A stretch of 64,000 nt of DNA. Source: Muricea muricata (lineage: Eukaryota > Cnidaria > Anthozoa > Malacalcyonacea > Plexauridae). The translations under genes and the position numbers were made by a program. The notes under the pieces were generated by a model, which was not told the origin of the DNA, ran no database searches, and saw only the letters and a program-made list of their open reading frames with translations. The stretch is taken from assembly GCA_963855995.1 (NCBI GenBank), contig OY979717.1:39739957-39803956 (forward strand). Reading direction: 5' to 3'. Shown in pieces: positions 20,984 through 35,243 of this stretch (its first letter is position 1; each line of letters opens with the position of its first letter).

Positions 20984-21720
20984 CTAAATGCACTGGTAGT
21001 AATACAAGTATTGTTCTAACTCTAGAATATTGGCAAATTTCATTACAACAGCAGTGCCATTAGGATTAGGATTAGGCATGCCATTCAAGTCTCTAGCATG
21101 GGAGTCAATCAAATAGAAAAATTCTGTTTGCTTAATTAAGGCCATCATATATAGCCTTCCAAAATTAAAATAGCATAACTATCATTAAAAAATGCATTCA
21201 AAAGTGCTGTGTGAATATTATAATAATGAGATTCAATCTCTCCTTCCATTATAACAAGACCTTGACACTCATCACCATACTTTACATACAAAATTTGGTT
21301 TTCATTTTTTTGCTCAATGGGTTCAATAGAAACTGGTAAATTATCATTGTTTCGTGCCTGAGATGGCTCCACCACAATGGGCAGATCATTGTTATTTTGT
21401 GCTACCACAACGGGTAATCTAACAGTCTGTAAATTGACTGTGTCGATTATATCGTACGAAAACATGCTCGAACAGCCTGAAACACTAACAACTTTTGACA
21501 AGTTATCTATAGACAAAAACTCGACATCCTGTTCTAAGACAATTAAGCCTTTATTCAGTGCTTTTAAGTACATTTGGTCACCTTGTGATAAAACATCAAA
21601 CATTGTTGTCGACCAATCGATCAGTGGGTTATTTTGGGCTGTAATAATTGCCGCTAAACTCATAAAAGCGCACTGCTTTCCCCTAGTTTGAATGCTAAAA
21701 CGTTCATCGCCTTGGTGCAT
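20984..21720 (-). pseudogene. Papain-like cysteine protease (unit 3), truncated by AT insertion
   Basis: Two extra bases (catatatag instead of catatag, near 21150) shift the frame after Tyr190, giving a stop at 191 residues. The Asp-Ser-His motif is lost, so the product should be inactive although it keeps Cys17. The rest of the gene down to the old stop at 20984-20986 is undamaged, so the lesion is recent. Leu113 form. Confidence 0.7.
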
Positions 21721-22601
21721 AGTAGCACAAAGAAATAAAGCTATATTTACCTGATTTTTCTATCTTCTAAAAAGTTTTGTAAATTTTCGCTTGACGCTTG
21801 AGTCTTCACAGGAGACCACATGGAATGAAATGCGTGCGCATTACAAACGAAATTTGTTCGATTCCCAACCCCTTGTTTTCACAAACGTAGCTAAATTCGT
21901 CCTCCCGGAAATACGACATCTTAACAGACAGACAGACAGACGGACACAAATCGAGATTTCGACTATACATAGATCGGGGCGAAAGACTGGGTCGAGTGGG
22001 CTCTGGGAAAACCACGCTCGTCGTCAAGAATAGTGTGCTGCCTCACTGGCGCTCGGCAGCAAAGAGGTCATCCCGAACAACGGGAGTACGTTACTGAAGC
22101 TTAATGCGTCAATCATCGGCCTACCCTTGGGTCCGACCCTCGGGGACCCACGGGGATTTGTATCAAATATCAATCGAAATCCCACAAATACCCCAGGGTA
22201 TGGAGAATGATCTGGAAGTCAAAAACTAGATAATACCCCAACCCCTGGGGATATATTGTTAAAAAGATTCATAATATGTGTTAGCAAAAATTTTTAGGGC
22301 ATAACGGTTGCTGCATTAAATGCCTGAATGAATTTTGAGATTCACAAACTGTCCTTTTACATTATCAGTTGGTACTGAAAATTTCCCAGAGGTCTTGAAT
22401 AGCGCATTGAGAAGTAGCACATACTTTGTTTTATGCAATCAGGATACCCATGGATATCCCAAAAACGCTTCTTGATTATTAATACTGTAGACATCCTACA
22501 CAGCTGCAATTGCAAGCACAAACATGTCAAGAATAATCATGCAATGTAAAATATACTGAACTGTGTGCACAGGAATCCGAAAAAACATTCAGTTTATATT
22601 T

Positions 22602-23639
22602 TTAAACATCTTTACAATTAAAACAAATAAATGTATCCACATTTTGAGCTTTCTTTTTGCTAACTTTGACACATGGTCCATGGTGCCAAACAAAACATAA
22701 TGGTCCCTGCTTGTCATGCTGTATCATGAATCTATAAAAAAGGAACACATTTATAGTTCAAAGTAAGAAATTTGTAGCTATCTGAAATTAGAATATGCCC
22801 CCCCCCCAAATGCACACATTATCAATATCTAGGCAGGCTATATATTATATATGAATTGTACGACGATCAGAAATGAAGTTGCGGCTTAATTAATAGAAAT
22901 TACTAATGCTAACCCATTTTCGTCCTTCTGGCAATGACACCACAATGGTTCAAGGTCTTCATTAAGAGATGAGGTCGTTTCATCTACTTCTGGTTGTTCG
23001 GTTTCTAAAGGACAAAGTTTTGTTAAAAATTATGATGAAACATAAGTATGCAATACACAGAGTAACATTGATTAAAAAATATTTATGAAACCTGAAATTG
23101 GTCTGTTTGCTTTTAGCCTTTTCTCTGCTGTCTTGTTTGCCCTTGTCTTTGCAGCCTTTTTTACACCTGCTTTACGTCTATCTGATATAGACTGCATATG
23201 TTTCTTCCATATTTCCACTTTGTCTTCAGGAAGCAGACAAGTCTTCGCTAACTCTCCTACGTCATATTTGCCCGCCTTAAAAGCATTTTCTAAGTACTCT
23301 CTTGGAGGAACCTTCATGAAATTGATTTCTTTATGCTTGTTATAATGTTGCAAATGTTCATCTGGTGGTAGGAAGTGACCAAAGCAGTCACCTTGACATG
23401 TCTTGGCAAGCTGAGCCATTCCACGGACGATTATGATCAGGTACCGGTATTGGCAAGTATGACAATGGTGGTCCACATTCATACCAGCATTTCTCTTCTA
23501 AAGGTTTCCCAGATAAACGCACGGGATGTGGGCATCCATTCTGATAACACGGTGGTAATTGAAAATGTAATTTTTTGGTAAGCCCTTGACCATGTGCCTT
23601 CCCCGGAGATTCCAAATCTCTTGAAGTTGAAATTACCAA
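22602..23639 (-). pseudogene. Cys/His-rich PHD-finger gene, frameshifted (unit 3)
   Basis: Exons, splice sites and the extra base (near 23402) as in unit 2. Confidence 0.55.
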
Positions 23640-23907
23640 TTTTGAGCTTTTTATCGATTTTTACTAATTAATTAGCGAGCTTTCGAAATATGCAAAAAAA
23701 ATTTTAAAATTTTAAAACGCAAAAGAGATATGGGCAAATGTATTAAAGTTGCTAAATATTTTGCCGCGAAAGTTGCATTTGAGATTGGCATTTTCTGTTA
23801 ACACGTTCATCAAAATTATCCGGTCGAGGTGACAGTATGTGGCCATTTGTTTTGCTTTCTACATCAGATCCTATTTCGCATGCTGATACGTAGCTATAAC
23901 ACTGATT

Positions 23908-24203
23908 ATGAATCCTGGAAAAGGTAAAAATAAAAAAAATACGAATACATTTTGAAAACGTTAGTAGAAAGCGACCGTGGTTCTTGGTTTAATCAGGAAG
24001 AACAGTGGCAGTCAAATGACTCAACTAGCATGGCTTCAAGTTTAAGCTCGTTGTCTTCTAGCACAAGGAAGCTAAAAGCGAGTAAGCAGTCCTATTTAAA
24101 TGATAGCTTTACTGCGTCAAGCGACAGTGAAACAGACTATTCCGGTTCAAGCGAGGAAATCAGCGTGACATTTACAAGTGTGATATTGCCTATGCGCCAA
24201 TAA
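23908..24203 (+). CDS. Small Ser-rich protein (unit 3)
   Basis: Predicted protein unchanged from unit 1. Confidence 0.35.
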
Positions 24204-25189
24204 AATAAAATTTACTCGAGAACAAACATTTTATCCAAAAGGGTTTGTTTGCTTGTATTTCCGTCCTCACTATCTGCGTCCGTTGTTTCAGTCCATCTCC
24301 TTTTATGCCCAGACGATTATGAGGTTTCCTGGCCTTGTTTGCTTTTGCGTGTAACCGGCATTTTTCCAGTGTTTTGACTTTACCGAATGCTAAAAGGACT
24401 TTGCCACACTAGTAAAAGCATTGGTGGAAAGAACACCTTGCCAAATAGCAATTACAAAAGTTGAACCTAATTGGTTAATGATAAATGCGATTAAAGGATT
24501 AAGGAAGTAGGAGGTACAAATGCTAAGTGCCGCTAAAGTACCAGCGAAATCTTTGATCGCCTCTATTTTCTAAAGAGAACTTTGTGCAATTCTCAATACA
24601 AAGTGAGCTTTCCAGCTCGTACGTTTTTAACCAATTTTGCCCAAACTTTGTCACAATATAGGGAGGTAGTTAAGGAGTAAAAACGTGTTTGGAAATTTTT
24701 TCTAACGTGATATTTTTTGAGTTATGATAGTTTTTCTCAATGCACTCCCGAACAGAAGGAACACTAAAGTTGCCTGGCTTATATCTCAGCTATAACGCAA
24801 CCTGTCAAAAAATGCGAACACGTTTTTGTAACTTGATTATCAGAGATTCGGAAAATGTTAATTTGGAAGTTTCTGCGTAAATCTGGCGAAGGAGAAAACT
24901 CGTCGCGTCCAAGACTGCCAATTCTCAAAAACCACGCGACTATCGCTATAATTTTAAACTCTCCTACATGGTTTTAAGTCCCATATTTCTACAGCTATCA
25001 AGCAATATTTCTGCCAAATTTGAGAGACGTTCCGTTAAAACTGACTGAATAGTGAATGTTTTTTGTGCCAAAGGCACCTATCATATAATGTAACCTTAAT
25101 ATTTCAAAAGTTATAAGGCTTTGAATATTAAAAAAACGAGAATATTGATAGTATATAGTACATTTCCCTAAAGTTAGTGTAGAAGTGCA

Positions 25190-25256
25190 TGTAGCCGAGT
25201 TGTACTGGTCCCGTCTTGCAGTCGCTGTGTGCCAGGTTTGATTCCTGGCTTCGACC
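25190..25256 (+). mobile_element. tRNA-like SINE head, unit 4
   Basis: Same A-box, B-box and T-arm sequence as the first copy. Confidence 0.6.
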
Positions 25257-25994
25257 ATGTTTTGCTGACTCTGTCGAATATTTTTTTCTTTGCCAAAAAT
25301 GCATTTATAATGTATTTTCTTTCACAGTTCACTGTAACGCACTATTTTTATTGATTTTTATTTTTTAAGAAAATATATTTCAACGCTTTTTCGTACAAAG
25401 ACACGAGCATCTAATTTTTGCAATGTCAGCATTTTCAGTTTTCATTAAATTCTCATGCATTTATGCTATGTTCTTTTCAAGTAACTTGTATAATATGCAA
25501 TACAAAATGCTTGCATCTATACACTTTTTCCAAAATGACAATAACATGTTTAAAAGTAAAAAATATATCGTCATGGAAACATCGTGAAATTTTTAGTGTT
25601 TGCAAGTGCTTCTTACATGCATTATTAGCTCAGAGTTTCAAGTGTTATTTTATTAAGAATTGCGCTTAAATTTTGAAATTTCACTTGACAGTTTTTTACT
25701 AACGAAATTTTTTTTTAATCACTTTACTTTTTCAAGTGTTATTTATCAGAGTTTATAAATAAAAGGCGACATTTGTAAAATTTAGAAAAAACACTTTGAA
25801 ATTTTTTAACGAGATTTTTTAAGATTAACTGTGTCCTAAGAAAACAAACTATGTTTTTATGGTTTTTTAAAACACAATTAACAAGACAGTGATTGCATGT
25901 GAGAAAAATATTTATTAAAACATTTATTACAATTATTGTGTCTATTTATATCTTATATTTACTATTTTTATTCAAGTTTTTCATGCAACAGTTC

Positions 25995-26990
25995 TTATTT
26001 ATTCTTTTTGTCCTTTCCTTTTTTCAGTGTCTTCTTGATTGTCGTCTTGCTTGTCGTTGCCACGTCTTCTTCATCGTCGACAAGCAGCTCGAGTCCCTGT
26101 CGTAATCGTTTCGGCTTCGATTTGCCTCGCTTCTCTTTCATGGTTCGTTTCGGATTTTCTCTCTCCTCATCTGAAGAAGATTGTGATGATTGCGACGAAA
26201 AGGCTGATGACGGCATTTGCGATGCTTTCACGTCTGCTCTTACGTCTGCTCTTTTCATTGGGGAATCAAACTGCTTGAGGAGATCTTTGTGCCGGTTGTT
26301 TACTTCTTTGGTGCTGTCTACCAAGGACACTTGATACAATGAAATCACGCATCGATTCGATGTCTGAGTTCTTCTTGAACACTGCATCGCTGCCGGTTTC
26401 CGATGCTTCGACCAGTTCTGCGTACCGTTCTGGATCTTGCACTAACGTTCTCGCCACGATTAGCTGTACTGCTGTCGCGAACATTGCACCACCAACATGA
26501 AACATTTCGTCCACGATGCTGTCCAGGTCTTCGTGATCCTGAAACAGGAACTTCAGCACGTCCAATACATCTTTTTGAGACGCAGAGGTTACATCATCTT
26601 TATGGAGTTTCTTCAGCGGCTTGTTTAAATCGGACATTTCACTGACGAACTTCTTAACAGTTTCTGGCACAAAGACTTTCTGGTCCTTGTTCATCATAAT
26701 CTTCATGTTCTTCGTAACAGTTCCTGAAAGCTCAGAAAGGGCCACTTTCGGTCGTAACAGCCACTCGCAGGAATATGGTTTACCCTTTTCAACACTGTTT
26801 CTGGCGATGGCGGTCCATCTGCTTCGCCATACGGTCGGATGAGTTGGCGTGTGAATTGTTGGAAAAATCCAACACCACCTCCTGGGGAACGGGCTTTCCC
26901 AGGCTGCTGAATGCACTTTTCTTGATTTTGAATTCTTAGGTTTTTTTCTGATTTGCCAACTTGCTTCCTTGATGTTTGAGAAGATAGCAT
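25995..26990 (-). CDS. Probable nuclear protein, unit 4 copy
   Basis: Predicted protein unchanged from unit 2. Confidence 0.45.
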
Positions 26991-29239
26991 TGCTCATAAT
27001 TTCAAGCCTATTTATACAGTGTAATGCACTGACAATAAGCCATGTCATTGGCTAAATTATAAGCGCTATTATTATTGGACAAAAAATTATGCGTTTTGAT
27101 TGGTTGATTGCGATCCTCAAGTTATCCTGCCATTCTAGCCTTATTATTGGACAGAAAAATACGCAATTTGATTGGTTCATTATGATCCTGCCGTTTGTCC
27201 TCACAGGTCCGCCTACAGGATAGATACTTTGTAACACTTTGCATATTCAAATCATGTATTTTGATTGGTCCATTGCGATCCTCAAGTTACCCTACCATTC
27301 TAGCCTTATTATTGGACAGAAAAATATGAAAATTTTAGTTTGTGTATACGCTAAGCGATTTTGAGTATGAATTTCAGGGCCATTTTCCGCCTAACCTTTT
27401 ACATATCATCTACTGCAAACTATACTCCGCATGTGCTCAGGCAATTTGTACATTGGTGTCTGTCAACAGAACCTACATTTTACTCAGCCGTGCCATGGTT
27501 ACAAACACCTAAAGACTTAATTACTTTACACATTTTGTGGGTTGTAATGTTTAAGCAATCCGCGTTAATATATCTAAATTCGTTCGTGAAATATTTAAGT
27601 TTTCATACGTGAAGCGGAATTTTAGTTTGTGTATATGCTAAGGGATTTTGGGTATGAACGTTGCCATTTCCCGCGTGACGTTTTACATATCATCTACTAC
27701 AAACTATACTTGGCATATAGCATTTCTTATAAGCCTTCTAGAGTAGCTATCCGCGTTAATATATCTAAATTCGTTCGTGAAATATTTAAGTTTTCGTACG
27801 CGAAGGGAAATTTTAGTTTGTGTATATGCTAAGCGATTTTGAGTACGAATTTCAGTGCCAATTTCCACGTAACTTTTTTAGCACTTTCGTCCTATACAAA
27901 ATGTTACATGTTCGCTCAATATTTTTACTTTGCCTTAACTTTCTATACAAACAACAGTGTATGATTTATGCTTGTAAGTTGCCAGAGCACAAGCTTCCAT
28001 TCATGCCATAACGCCTTGTGGTATATCCATTGCCTCATTTTGAACATTGAGGCAACTTTAACATTAGTGGCATATTGGTATTACATATTGTCACTATTTT
28101 CTCGAAAAGGAAATATTACTAATACTAGAAGTTACTATCGCAAGGAAAGTGCTGCCGTACCACCTATGCATTGACTATACCAACTTATTAACATCATTTT
28201 ACACACTGTACAAATGAATTTATTTTGTTTAAAATATTTGAAATTACAATATGCTATAAATTAATTACTATATACTATAAAGTGCACTTTGAATTACATT
28301 TGTGCACTGTTATCGATTCTTGGTGCCAATAATAATTTTCAACATATCAATGGAAGTCATACCAGACTTCAAGAAGGAAATATGTCTTTCAAGGTGATAC
28401 ACACCTTCTTTCTTGCAATATTATTTCCAGGTAATTTAAATAATGATAGTAGTCAACAGTATGATTTTTTGTCGAATATGTAGATGTTCCAAATTTATTT
28501 AGCATGTATGTAGTATCGATTAACTAGTTAGCATGTAGTATCGATTAACTAGTTAGCATGTAGTATCGATAACTTGTTATGGTACTGTACATGTACGGAT
28601 ATAATCTTGGTATACAAATTTGTCCCAGATGTGCATGTTGTAGTTTGAAAATAAGTATGGTAATTTAACAATACTGTGCTTGGCATATTCCATCCAATTA
28701 CATACATTATGATGAACTCAAAATCCATCCATTTGGTGGATTTGAAACAGGGAATGTTAGGTACAGGAACTTAATAATACATGGATAACACATTCCATCC
28801 ATTGCATATGATGTACTATTCCATACAATCTTGAAAATTAGCATTTTTTGTTGAGAATTTCCCTCCTATTTTTAGATATGGTGTAACATATCCAGATTAT
28901 AATATGACTGTAATAACCATTTGATTTTATCCAGCAGTTTGGTATCTTTTATGTTTTATCCAGAAGTTTTGCAACATATGGCACCTTTCAGATCAATCTG
29001 GATTGCAAAGAAATAATTGATAATATTTAATTAGAAACATAAATAAATGAAATGGGAGGGATTTCTTTTCTTGCAAACCATTATTTTTATCCATACAGTG
29101 ATAACAATGAGTAAAGTAGTTATTATTTTGTAAATTAAATTATTATATCTTAAAAGGTATATAGCCAATTACATACAAGATTATGACAGGGATCCACATA
29201 TTGAATCCCTCTATTGTTAAAACTCAATAGTTTCCTGTT

Positions 29240-29974
29240 CTAAATGCACTGGTAGTAATACAAGTATTGTTCTAACTCTAGAATATTGGCAAATTTCATT
29301 ACAACAGCAGTGCCATTAGGATTAGGATTAGGCATGCCATTCAAGTCTCTAGCATGGGAGTCAATCAAATAGAAAAATTCTGTTTGCTTAATTAAGGCCA
29401 TCATATAGCCTTCCAAAATTAAAATAGCATAACTATCATTAAAAAATGCATTCAAAAGTGCTGTGTGAATATTATAATAATGAGATTCAATCTCTCCTTC
29501 CATTATAACAAGACCTTGACACTCATCACCATACTTTACATACAAAATTTGGTTTTCATTTTTTTGCTCAATGGGTTCAATAGAAACTGGTAAATTATCA
29601 TTGTTTCGTGCCTGAGATGGCTCCACCACAATGGGCATATCATTGTTATTTTGTGCTACCACAACGGGTAATCTAACAGTCTGTAAATTGACTGTGTCGA
29701 TTATATCGTACGAAAACATGCTCGAACAGCCTGAAACACTAACAACTTTTGACAAGTTATCTATAGACAAAAACTCGACATCCTGTTCTAAGACAATTAA
29801 GCCTTTATTCAGTGCTTTTAAGTACATTTGGTCACCTTGTGATAGAACATCAAACATTGTTGTCGACCAATCGATCAGTGGGTTATTTTGGGCTGTAATA
29901 ATTGCCGCTAAACTCATAAAAGCGCACTGCTTTCCCCTAGTTTGAATGCTAAAACGTTCATCGCCTTGGTGCAT
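29240..29974 (-). CDS. Papain-like cysteine protease (unit 4), intact
   Basis: Met113 form with Cys17, Asp205 and His207 present; same predicted protein as unit 2. Confidence 0.6.
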   Translation of the reverse strand: MHQGDERFSIQTRGKQCAFMSLAAIITAQNNPLIDWSTTMFDVLSQGDQMYLKALNKGLIVLEQDVEFLSIDNLSKVVSVSGCSSMFSYDIIDTVNLQTVRLPVVVAQNNNDMPIVVEPSQARNNDNLPVSIEPIEQKNENQILYVKYGDECQGLVIMEGEIESHYYNIHTALLNAFFNDSYAILILEGYMMALIKQTEFFYLIDSHARDLNGMPNPNPNGTAVVMKFANILELEQYLYYYQCI

Positions 29975-30855
29975 AGTAGCACAAAGAAATAAAGCTATAT
30001 TTACCTGATTTTTCTATCTTCTAAAAAGTTTTGTAAATTTTCGCTTGACCCTTGAGTCTTCACAGGAGACCACATGGAATGAAATGCGTGCGCATTACAA
30101 ACGAAATTTGTTCGATTCCCAACCCCTTGTTTTCACAAACGTAGCTAAATTCGTCCTCCCGGAAATACGACATCTTAACAGACAGACAGACAGACGGACA
30201 CAAATCGAGATTTCGACTATACATAGATCGGGGCGAAAGACTGGGTCGAGTGGGCTCTGGGAAAACCACGCTCGTCGTCAAGAATAGTGTGCTGCCTCAC
30301 TGGCGCTCGGCAGCAAAGAGGTCATCCCGAACAACGGGAGTACGTTACTGAAGCTTAATGCGTCAATCATCGGCCTACCCTTGGGTCCGACCCTCGGGGA
30401 CCCACGGGGATTTGTATCAAATATCAATCGAAATCCCACAAATACCCCAGGGTATGGAGAATGATCTGGAAGTCAAAAACTAGATAATACCCCAACCCCT
30501 GGGGATATATTGTTAAAAAGATTCATAATATGTGTTAGCAAAAATTTTTAGGGCATAACGGTTGCTGCATTAAATGCCTGAATGAATTTTGAGATTCACA
30601 AACTGTCCTTTTACATTATCAGTTGGTACTGAAAATTTCCCAGAGGTCTTGAATAGCGCATTGAGAAGTAGCACATACTTTGTTTTATGCAATCAGGATA
30701 CCCATGGATATCCCAAAAACGCTTCTTGATTATTAATACTGTAGACATCCTACACAGCTGCAATTGCAAGCACAAACATGTCAAGAATAATCATGCAATG
30801 TAAAATATACTGAACTGTGTGCACAGGAATCCGAAAAAACATTCAGTTTATATTT

Positions 30856-31893
30856 TTAAACATCTTTACAATTAAAACAAATAAATGTATCCACATTTTG
30901 AGCTTTCTTTTTGCTAACTTTGACACATGGTCCATGGTGCCAAACAAAACATAATGGTCCCTGCTTGTCATGCTGTATCATGAATCTATAAAAAAGGAAC
31001 ACATTTATAGTTCAAAGTAAGAAATTTGTAGCTATCTGAAATTAGAATATGCCCCCCCCCCAAATGCACACATTATCAATATCTAGGCAGGCTATATATT
31101 ATATATGAATTGTACGACGATCAGAAATGAAGTTGCGGCTTAATTAATAGAAATTACTAATGCTAACCCATTTTCGTCCTTCTGGCAATGACACCACAAT
31201 GGTTCAAGGTCTTCATTAAGAGATGAGGTCGTTTCATCTACTTCTGGTTGTTCGGTTTCTAAAGGACAAAGTTTTGTTAAAAATTATGATGAAACATAAG
31301 TATGCAATACACAGAGTAACATTGATTAAAAAATATTTATGAAACCTGAAATTGGTCTGTTTGCTTTTAGCCTTTTCTCTGCTGTCTTGTTTGCCCTTGT
31401 CTTTGCAGCCTTTTTTACACCTGCTTTACGTCTATCTGATATAGACTGCATATGTTTCTTCCATATTTCCACTTTGTCTTCAGGAAGCAGACAAGTCTTC
31501 GCTAACTCTCCTACGTCATATTTGCCCGCCTTAAAAGCATTTTCTAAGTACTCTCTTGGAGGAACCTTCATGAAATTGATTTCTTTATGCTTGTTATAAT
31601 GTTGCAAATGTTCATCTGGTGGTAGGAAGTGACCAAAGCAGTCACCTTGACATGTCTTGGCAAGCTGAGCCATTCCACGGACGATTATGATCAGGTACCG
31701 GTATTGGCAAGTATGACAATGGTGGTCCACATTCATACCAGCATTTCTCTTCTAAAGGTTTCCCAGATAAACGCACGGGATGTGGGCATCCATTCTGATA
31801 ACACGGTGGTAATTGAAAATGTAATTTTTTGGTAAGCCCTTGACCATGTGCCTTCCCCGGAGATTCCAAATCTCTTGAAGTTGAAATTACCAA
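30856..31893 (-). pseudogene. Cys/His-rich PHD-finger gene, frameshifted (unit 4)
   Basis: Exons, splice sites and the extra base (near 31656) as in unit 2. Confidence 0.55.
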
Positions 31894-32161
31894 TTTTGAG
31901 CTTTTTATCGATTTTTACTAATTAATTAGCGAGCTTTCGAAATATGCAAAAAAAATTTTAAAATTTTAAAACGCAAAAGAGATATGGGCAAATGTATTAA
32001 AGTTGCTAAATATTTTGCCGCGAAAGTTGCATTTGAGATTGGCATTTTCTGTTAACACGTTCATCAAAATTATCCGGTCGAGGTGACAGTATGTGGCCAT
32101 TTGTTTTGCTTTCTACATCAGATCCTATTTCGCATGCTGATACGTAGCTATAACACTGATT

Positions 32162-32457
32162 ATGAATCCTGGAAAAGGTAAAAATAAAAAAAATACGAAT
32201 ACATTTTGAAAACGTTAGTAGAAAGCGACCGTGGTTCTTGGTTTAATCAGGAAGAACAGTGGCAGTCAAATGACTCAACTAGCATGGCTTCAAGTTTAAG
32301 CTCGTTGTCTTCTAGCACAAGGAAGCTAAAAGCGAGTAAGCAGTCCTATTTAAATGATAGCTTTACTGCGTCAAGCGACAGTGAAACAGACTATTCCGGT
32401 TCAAGCGAGGAAATCAGCGTGACATTTACAAGTGTGATATTGCCTATGCGCCAATAA
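32162..32457 (+). CDS. Small Ser-rich protein (unit 4)
   Basis: Predicted protein unchanged from unit 1. Confidence 0.35.
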
Positions 32458-33442
32458 AATAAAATTTACTCGAGAACAAACATTTTATCCAAAAGGGTTT
32501 GTTTGCTTGTATTTCCGTCCTCACTATCTGCGTCCGTTGTTTCAGTCCATCTCCTTTTATGCCCAGACGATTATGAGGTTTCCTGGCCTTGTTTGCTTTT
32601 GCGTGTAACCGGCATTTTTCCAGTGTTTTGACTTTACCGAATGCTAAAAGGACTTTGCCGCACTAGTAAAAGCATTGGTGGAAAGAACACCTTGCCAAAT
32701 AGCAATTACAAAAGTTGAACCTAATTGGTTAATGATAAATGCGATTAAAGGATTAAGGAAGTAGGAGGTACAAATGCTAAGTGCCGCTAAAGTACCAGCG
32801 AAATCTTTGATCGCCTCTATTTTCTAAAGAGAACTTTGTGCAATTCTCAATACAAAGTGAGCTTTCCAGCTCGTACGTTTTTAACCAATTTTGCCCAAAC
32901 TTTGTCACAATATAGGGAGGTAGTTAAGGAGTAAAAACGTGTTTGGAAATTTTTTCTAACGTGATATTTTTTGAGTTATGATAGTTTTTCTCAATGCACT
33001 CCCGAACAGAAGGAACACTAAAGTTGCCTGGCTTATATCTCAGCTATAACGCAACCTGTCAAAAAATGCGAACACGTTTTTGTAACTTGATTATCAGAGA
33101 TTCGGAAAATGTTAATTTGGAAGTTTCTGCGTAAATCTGGCGAAGGAGAAAACTCGTCGCTCCAAGACTGCCAATTCTCAAAAACCACGCGACTATCGCT
33201 ATAATTTTAAACTCTCCTACATGGTTTTAAGTCCCATATTTCTACAGCTATCAAGCAATATTTCTGCCAAATTTGAGAGACGTTCCGTTAAAACTGACTG
33301 AATAGTGAATGTTTTTTGTGCCAAAGGCACCTATCATATAATGTAACCTTAATATTTCAAAAGTTATAAGGCTTTGAATATTAAAAAAACGAGAATATTG
33401 ATAGTATATAGTACATTTCCCTAAAGTTAGTGTAGAAGTGCA

Positions 33443-33509
33443 TGTAGCCGAGTTGTACTGGTCCCGTCTTGCAGTCGCTGTGTGCCAGGTTTGATTCCTG
33501 GCTTCGACC
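33443..33509 (+). mobile_element. tRNA-like SINE head, unit 5
   Basis: Same A-box, B-box and T-arm sequence as the first copy. Confidence 0.6.
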
Positions 33510-34247
33510 ATGTTTTGCTGACTCTGTCGAATATTTTTTTCTTTGCCAAAAATGCATTTATAATGTATTTTCTTTCACAGTTCACTGTAACGCACTATTT
33601 TTATTGATTTTTATTTTTTAAGAAAATATATTTCAACGCTTTTTCGTACAAAGACACGAGCATCTAATTTTTGCAATGTCAGCATTTTCAGTTTTCATTA
33701 AATTCTCATGCATTTATGCTATGTTCTTTTCAAGTAACTTGTATAATATGCAATACAAAATGCTTGCATCTATACACTTTTTCCAAAATGACAATAACAT
33801 GTTTAAAAGTAAAAAATATATCGTCATGGAAACATCGTGAAATTTTTAGTGTTTGCAAGTGCTTCTTACATGCATTATTAGCTCAGAGTTTCAAGTGTTA
33901 TTTTATTAAGAATTGCGCTTAAATTTTGAAATTTCACTTGACAGTTTTTTACTAACGAAATTTTTTTTTAATCACTTTACTTTTTCAAGTGTTATTTATC
34001 AGAGTTTATAAATAAAAGGCGACATTTGTAAAATTTAGAAAAAACACTTTGAAATTTTTTAACGAGATTTTTTAAGATTAACTGTGTCCTAAGAAAACAA
34101 ACTATGTTTTTATGGTTTTTTAAAACACAATTAACAAGACAGTGATTGCATGTGAGAAAAATATTTATTAAAACATTTATTACAATTATTGTGTCTATTT
34201 ATATCTTATATTTACTATTTTTATTCAAGTTTTTCATGCAACAGTTC

Positions 34248-35243
34248 TTATTTATTCTTTTTGTCCTTTCCTTTTTTCAGTGTCTTCTTGATTGTCGTCT
34301 TGCTTGTCGTTGCCACGTCTTCTTCATCGTCGACAAGCAGCTCGAGTCCCTGTCGTAATCGTTTCGGCTTCGATTTGCCTCGCTTCTCTTTCATGGTTCG
34401 TTTCGGATTTTCTCTCTCCTCATCTGAAGAAGATTGTGATGATTGCGACGAAAAGGCTGATGACGGCATTTGCGATGCTTTCACGTCTGCTCTTACGTCT
34501 GCTCTTTTCATTGGGGAATCAAACTGCTTGAGGAGATCTTTGTGCCGGTTGTTTACTTCTTTGGTGCTGTCTACCAAGGACACTTGATACAATGAAATCA
34601 CGCATCGATTCGATGTCTGAGTTCTTCTTGAACACTGCATCGCTGCCGGTTTCCGATGCTTCGACCAGTTCTGCGTACCGTTCTGGATCTTGCACTAACG
34701 TTCTCGCCACGATTAGCTGTACTGCTGTCGCGAACATTGCACCACCAACATGAAACATTTCGTCCACGATGCTGTCCAGGTCTTCGTGATCCTGAAACAG
34801 GAACTTCAGCACGTCCAATACATCTTTTTGAGACGCAGAGGTTACATCATCTTTATGGAGTTTCTTCAGCGGCTTGTTTAAATCGGACATTTCACTGACG
34901 AACTTCTTAACAGTTTCTGGCACAAAGACTTTCTGGTCCTTGTTCATCATAATCTTCATGTTCTTCGTAACAGTTCCTGAAAGCTCAGAAAGGGCCACTT
35001 TCGGTCGTAACAGCCACTCGCAGGAATATGGTTTACCCTTTTCAACACTGTTTCTGGCGATGGCGGTCCATCTGCTTCGCCATACGGTCGGATGAGTTGG
35101 CGTGTGAATTGTTGGAAAAATCCAACACCACCTCCTGGGGAACGGGCTTTCCCAGGCTGCTGAATGCACTTTTCTTGATTTTGAATTCTTAGGTTTTTTT
35201 CTGATTTGCCAACTTGCTTCCTTGATGTTTGAGAAGATAGCAT
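34248..35243 (-). CDS. Probable nuclear protein, unit 5 copy
   Basis: Predicted protein unchanged from unit 2. Confidence 0.45.

Larger units (their letters stand above)
16505..24759. repeat. Array unit 3 (8255 bp, type B)
   Basis: Type B markers: 1-bp deletion giving cgctcc near 16652, Lys in the small plus frame near 20080, aaatcatt near 20819, a 2-bp AT insertion near 21150 that breaks the protease, and gccacac near 24405. It has a private base near 21796 (gacgctt rather than gaccctt), so it is not a byte-for-byte copy of unit 5. Confidence 0.95.
24760..33013. repeat. Array unit 4 (8254 bp, type A)
   Basis: Matches unit 2 at every type A marker and lies exactly 16,509 bp from it. A private substitution (atcatgtatttt near 27256) shows it is an independent copy rather than an exact duplication in the assembly. 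Confidence 0.95.
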
